Shown here: one piece after another, positions 62,132-64,000 of the stretch | Layout of the letters: each line of letters opens with the position of its first letter | How positions within the stretch are numbered: the first letter of the stretch is position 1 | Source of the DNA: Euonymus europaeus | Taxonomy: Eukaryota; Streptophyta; Magnoliopsida; Celastrales; Celastraceae | NCBI GenBank assembly: GCA_963580455.1 | Contig: OY756958.1 | Span: 16,814,501 to 16,878,500, forward strand | Length of the DNA stretch: 64,000 nt | Direction: 5' to 3' | The notes under the pieces: generated by a model | The model's database searches: none | What the model was told of the DNA's origin: nothing | What the model saw: only the letters and a program-made list of their open reading frames with translations | Position numbers and translations under genes: made by a program

Positions 62132-63196
62132 ATGGAAGAGGTTAGCATATTGGTACGCTATTGTGGCTCTTGGGAACATGTTGGAGTCAGTTATGCGTAT
62201 AAAGGTGGGAAGAGTAAGAGTTTGATCATTCCAAATGATATTTCGTATGACCAATTATTGGATATGGTGTATGAATTGACGGGAAAAGATTGTGAAACAT
62301 ACAATGTTCAATTGAAGTACATTTACAATGTCCATGGTCCAACTGAGCCCGTTGAGATCGAGAGTGATAAGGAAGTTCACTTTTTCGTTCGATGCAATAG
62401 CGACAGGAGCATACATGGAACATCTCTATGTGTTACAGTCACTGATAGAGACGTATCTGATGATGCTAATGATCTGGAATTTGATTTGAATGACTACCGA
62501 TATGATATTGGGTTTACAGATTTGGTGGATGAGCCGGCCGAAGTTGGATGCAGCAGGAACATGGAGGACCTTAATGATCCTCAAATATATGGATCAGAAG
62601 TTAACGCAAATTATCATACAGCTAGTGGAATCGATGCTTCTAATTCTATTAGTAAGTCACAAAGTTGTGGTAATGCGATATCCTCCAACCAACATCTTGT
62701 ACTTGATGATGCATCTACCATTTTGAAAGTCGGCGAAATATTTCCAGACAAAAGGAGCCTATTAAAAAAGTTATGCATTCATGCTCTTCATTTGCACTTT
62801 GAATTCAAAGTGCATAAATCGACAAAAATTCTCTTTGTTGTTAAATGCAAAGTAGATGAGTGCAAGTGGTGGCTTCGAGCAACCAGAGTTAAGGATACCT
62901 CTTTTTTCATGATCAAGGTATTTTGGGATAGCCATTTGTCTTCCTCTTGTTTTGAATATAATAATGCTCGACAAGCAACAGGATGGGTTGTGGGAGAATG
63001 CATCAAATCTAAATATGAGGGAGTTAGCTGTATTTACAGGCCAAAGGACATTGTGAAGGATTTTGAGAGAGTGCATGGAGTTGCCATCAGTTATGATAAA
63101 GCTTGGCGGGCAAGGGAAAGTGCACTACATTCATTGCATGGTACGCCGGAACAATCTTTTGCTGAATTATCATCTTTTTTTGCAAAATTAGAATAA
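62132..63196 (+). pseudogene. MULE transposase, N-terminal part (PB1-like and MuDR DNA-binding domains)
   Basis: The ATG at 62132 begins MEEVSILVRYCGSWEHVG. Residues 1-90 have the PB1-like fold pattern seen at the N-terminus of many plant MULE transposases (WEHVGVSYAYKGGKSKSLII ... VHFFVRC). An acidic linker follows. From about residue 205 comes the MuDR-type DNA-binding domain: KVGEIFPDKRSLLKKLCIHA, then C-x4-C with KCKVDECKWWLRA, then H-x-C in DSHLSSSCF. The segment before the catalytic domain (YRPKDIVKDFERVHGV ... SFAELSSFF) is also intact. An in-frame TAA at 63194-63196 interrupts the protein, and the same frame continues immediately after it. The intact protein would bind element ends and catalyse excision and insertion. 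Confidence 0.9.
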
Positions 63197-63475
63197 AAAA
63201 ACCCAGGTACAGTAACACATATTAAGTCTGACTCTTGCAATCGTTTCAAATATTGCTTTATGGCACTTGGTCCATCGTTAAGAGGTTTTCGTACTTGTAT
63301 AAGGCCTGTAATTTGCGTCGATGGAACTCATTTGAAAGGTAAATATCGTGGAACATTATTCGTTGCCACATGTTTAGATGGAAACAACCAGGTATATCCT
63401 TTGGCTTTTGGGGTTGGTGATTCAGAAAATGATGATGCGTGGCAATGGTTTTTTGAGAACGGTATAATATCATGA
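63197..63475 (+). pseudogene. MULE transposase catalytic domain, N-half
   Basis: Continues in the frame of 62132 past the stop. It reads KNPGTVTHIKSD, MALGPSLRGFRTCIRPVI, CVDGTHLKGKYRGTLFVA (the first catalytic Asp, in the DGTHLKGKY motif) and DGNNQVYPLAFGVGDSEND with DAWQWFFE. At about 63460-63470 the sequence jumps directly to a motif from much further along the family (NIAE). The segment that should carry the second Asp and the rest of the catalytic core is missing, and the reading frame also changes. Confidence 0.9.
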
Positions 63476-63670
63476 CTACCAACATTGCCGAATGCCTGAA
63501 TGGAATATTAAGGGATGCTCGCAGCTTACCTATTACAAGGTTGATGGATCATTTGCAATCTTTATTACAGTGATGGTTTCATGATAGACGATTAGTAGCT
63601 GTTGAGATGAAAAGCGAGTTGACGGACTGTTATGATAAACTATCTGAACAAAGAAGGGATATGTATGTAA
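63472..63670 (+). pseudogene. MULE transposase C-terminal fragment
   Basis: In a new frame, TNIAECLNGILRDARSLPIT, then RLMDHLQSLLQ, an in-frame TGA near 63573, and RRLVAVEMKSELTDCYDKL. The S/TNIAE-LN motif is the usual post-catalytic landmark of MULE transposases. It is followed by non-coding sequence with GTTGATA words (63690-63900) to the window end. Confidence 0.85.
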
Positions 63671-63679
63671 TTTTTAGAT

Positions 63680-63905
63680 CATTATTTGATATTTTCTCGC
63701 TGACAAACTATCGTTGATAGTACTTATCATTGATATATAGGTCAATTTGTGGTTGATAATTTCCTATTTATGGTTGATATCCGAGTCACATGCCGGACAT
63801 GTCTGAAAAGACCAAGGCTTATGGTTGATAAATTTTCGTTGATATATGGGTTAATTTTTGGTTGATTTTTTCGTAATTATGGTTGATATCGAAATCTTAT
63901 AACTG
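63680..63905 (+). repeat. Right-hand GTTGATA-type repeats
   Basis: GTTGATA occurs at least six times (for example near 63712, 63753, 63772, 63824, 63836 and 63882), often followed by TA(T/G)GG. This echoes the array left of the transposase. Confidence 0.7.
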
Positions 63906-64000
63906 ATATAACTAAGTGCTCTTCTACTGTTATGTTATTATAATAAATTTACAGAGCCATAGTTATGACTGTAGAGCCTATTACTATACATTCTTTTCTT

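Overview
The window is plant nuclear DNA, most likely from a eudicot. The evidence is one long spliced gene with GT-AG introns, abundant Ty1/copia and Ty3/gypsy retrotransposon remains whose primer-binding site matches plant initiator tRNA-Met, a Mutator-like (MULE) transposase, and hAT-type elements with 8-bp target duplications. There is no bacterial, organellar, rRNA or CRISPR content. The species cannot be named from this sequence.

Layout. (1) 1-1469 and 11410-about 11975: a degraded gene resembling the DUF1985 / plant-mobile-domain type, split by a copia element. (2) 1470-11409: a copia element with 192-bp LTRs and a perfect 5-bp target duplication. Its pol region is itself interrupted by two different solo gypsy LTRs (5661-7533 and 7813-11020). 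(3) 11976-15889: non-coding sequence with no gene. (4) 15890-17103: a truncated gypsy LTR on the minus strand. (5) 17104-29023: a second, much more decayed copia element that carries a non-coding insert, a 524-bp tandem duplication, and a rearranged gypsy element which in turn holds a solo LTR (21537-24362). (6) 29024-33760: a small duplication split by a 609-bp solo LTR, a LINE reverse-transcriptase fragment split by a hAT-type element, and a copia-type LTR. (7) 33761-41800: a minus-strand gypsy (Tat-like) element with a duplicated RT segment. (8) 42909-60564, minus strand: a complete SEC23 gene with 12 coding exons (781 codons). It encodes the GTPase-activating inner-coat subunit of COPII vesicles, and its introns have been inflated by a gypsy solo LTR and two hAT-type elements. 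(9) 61040-64000: a decayed MULE transposase gene whose left and right flanks carry arrays built on GTTGATA.

SEC23 is the only gene that looks functional. Everything else is mobile DNA in successive layers, and insertion order can be read from the target duplications. Six full-length or near full-length solo LTRs against one structurally clean LTR pair indicate that LTR-LTR recombination has been frequent here. Several stop codons and target-duplication mismatches are of the C-to-T/G-to-A type, as expected for long-term cytosine methylation of silenced elements.

All boundaries were read by eye. Exon borders were checked for GT-AG and reading phase. Family names (Tat-like, DUF1985-like, hAT) rest on recognised motifs and target-site lengths, not on database searches.
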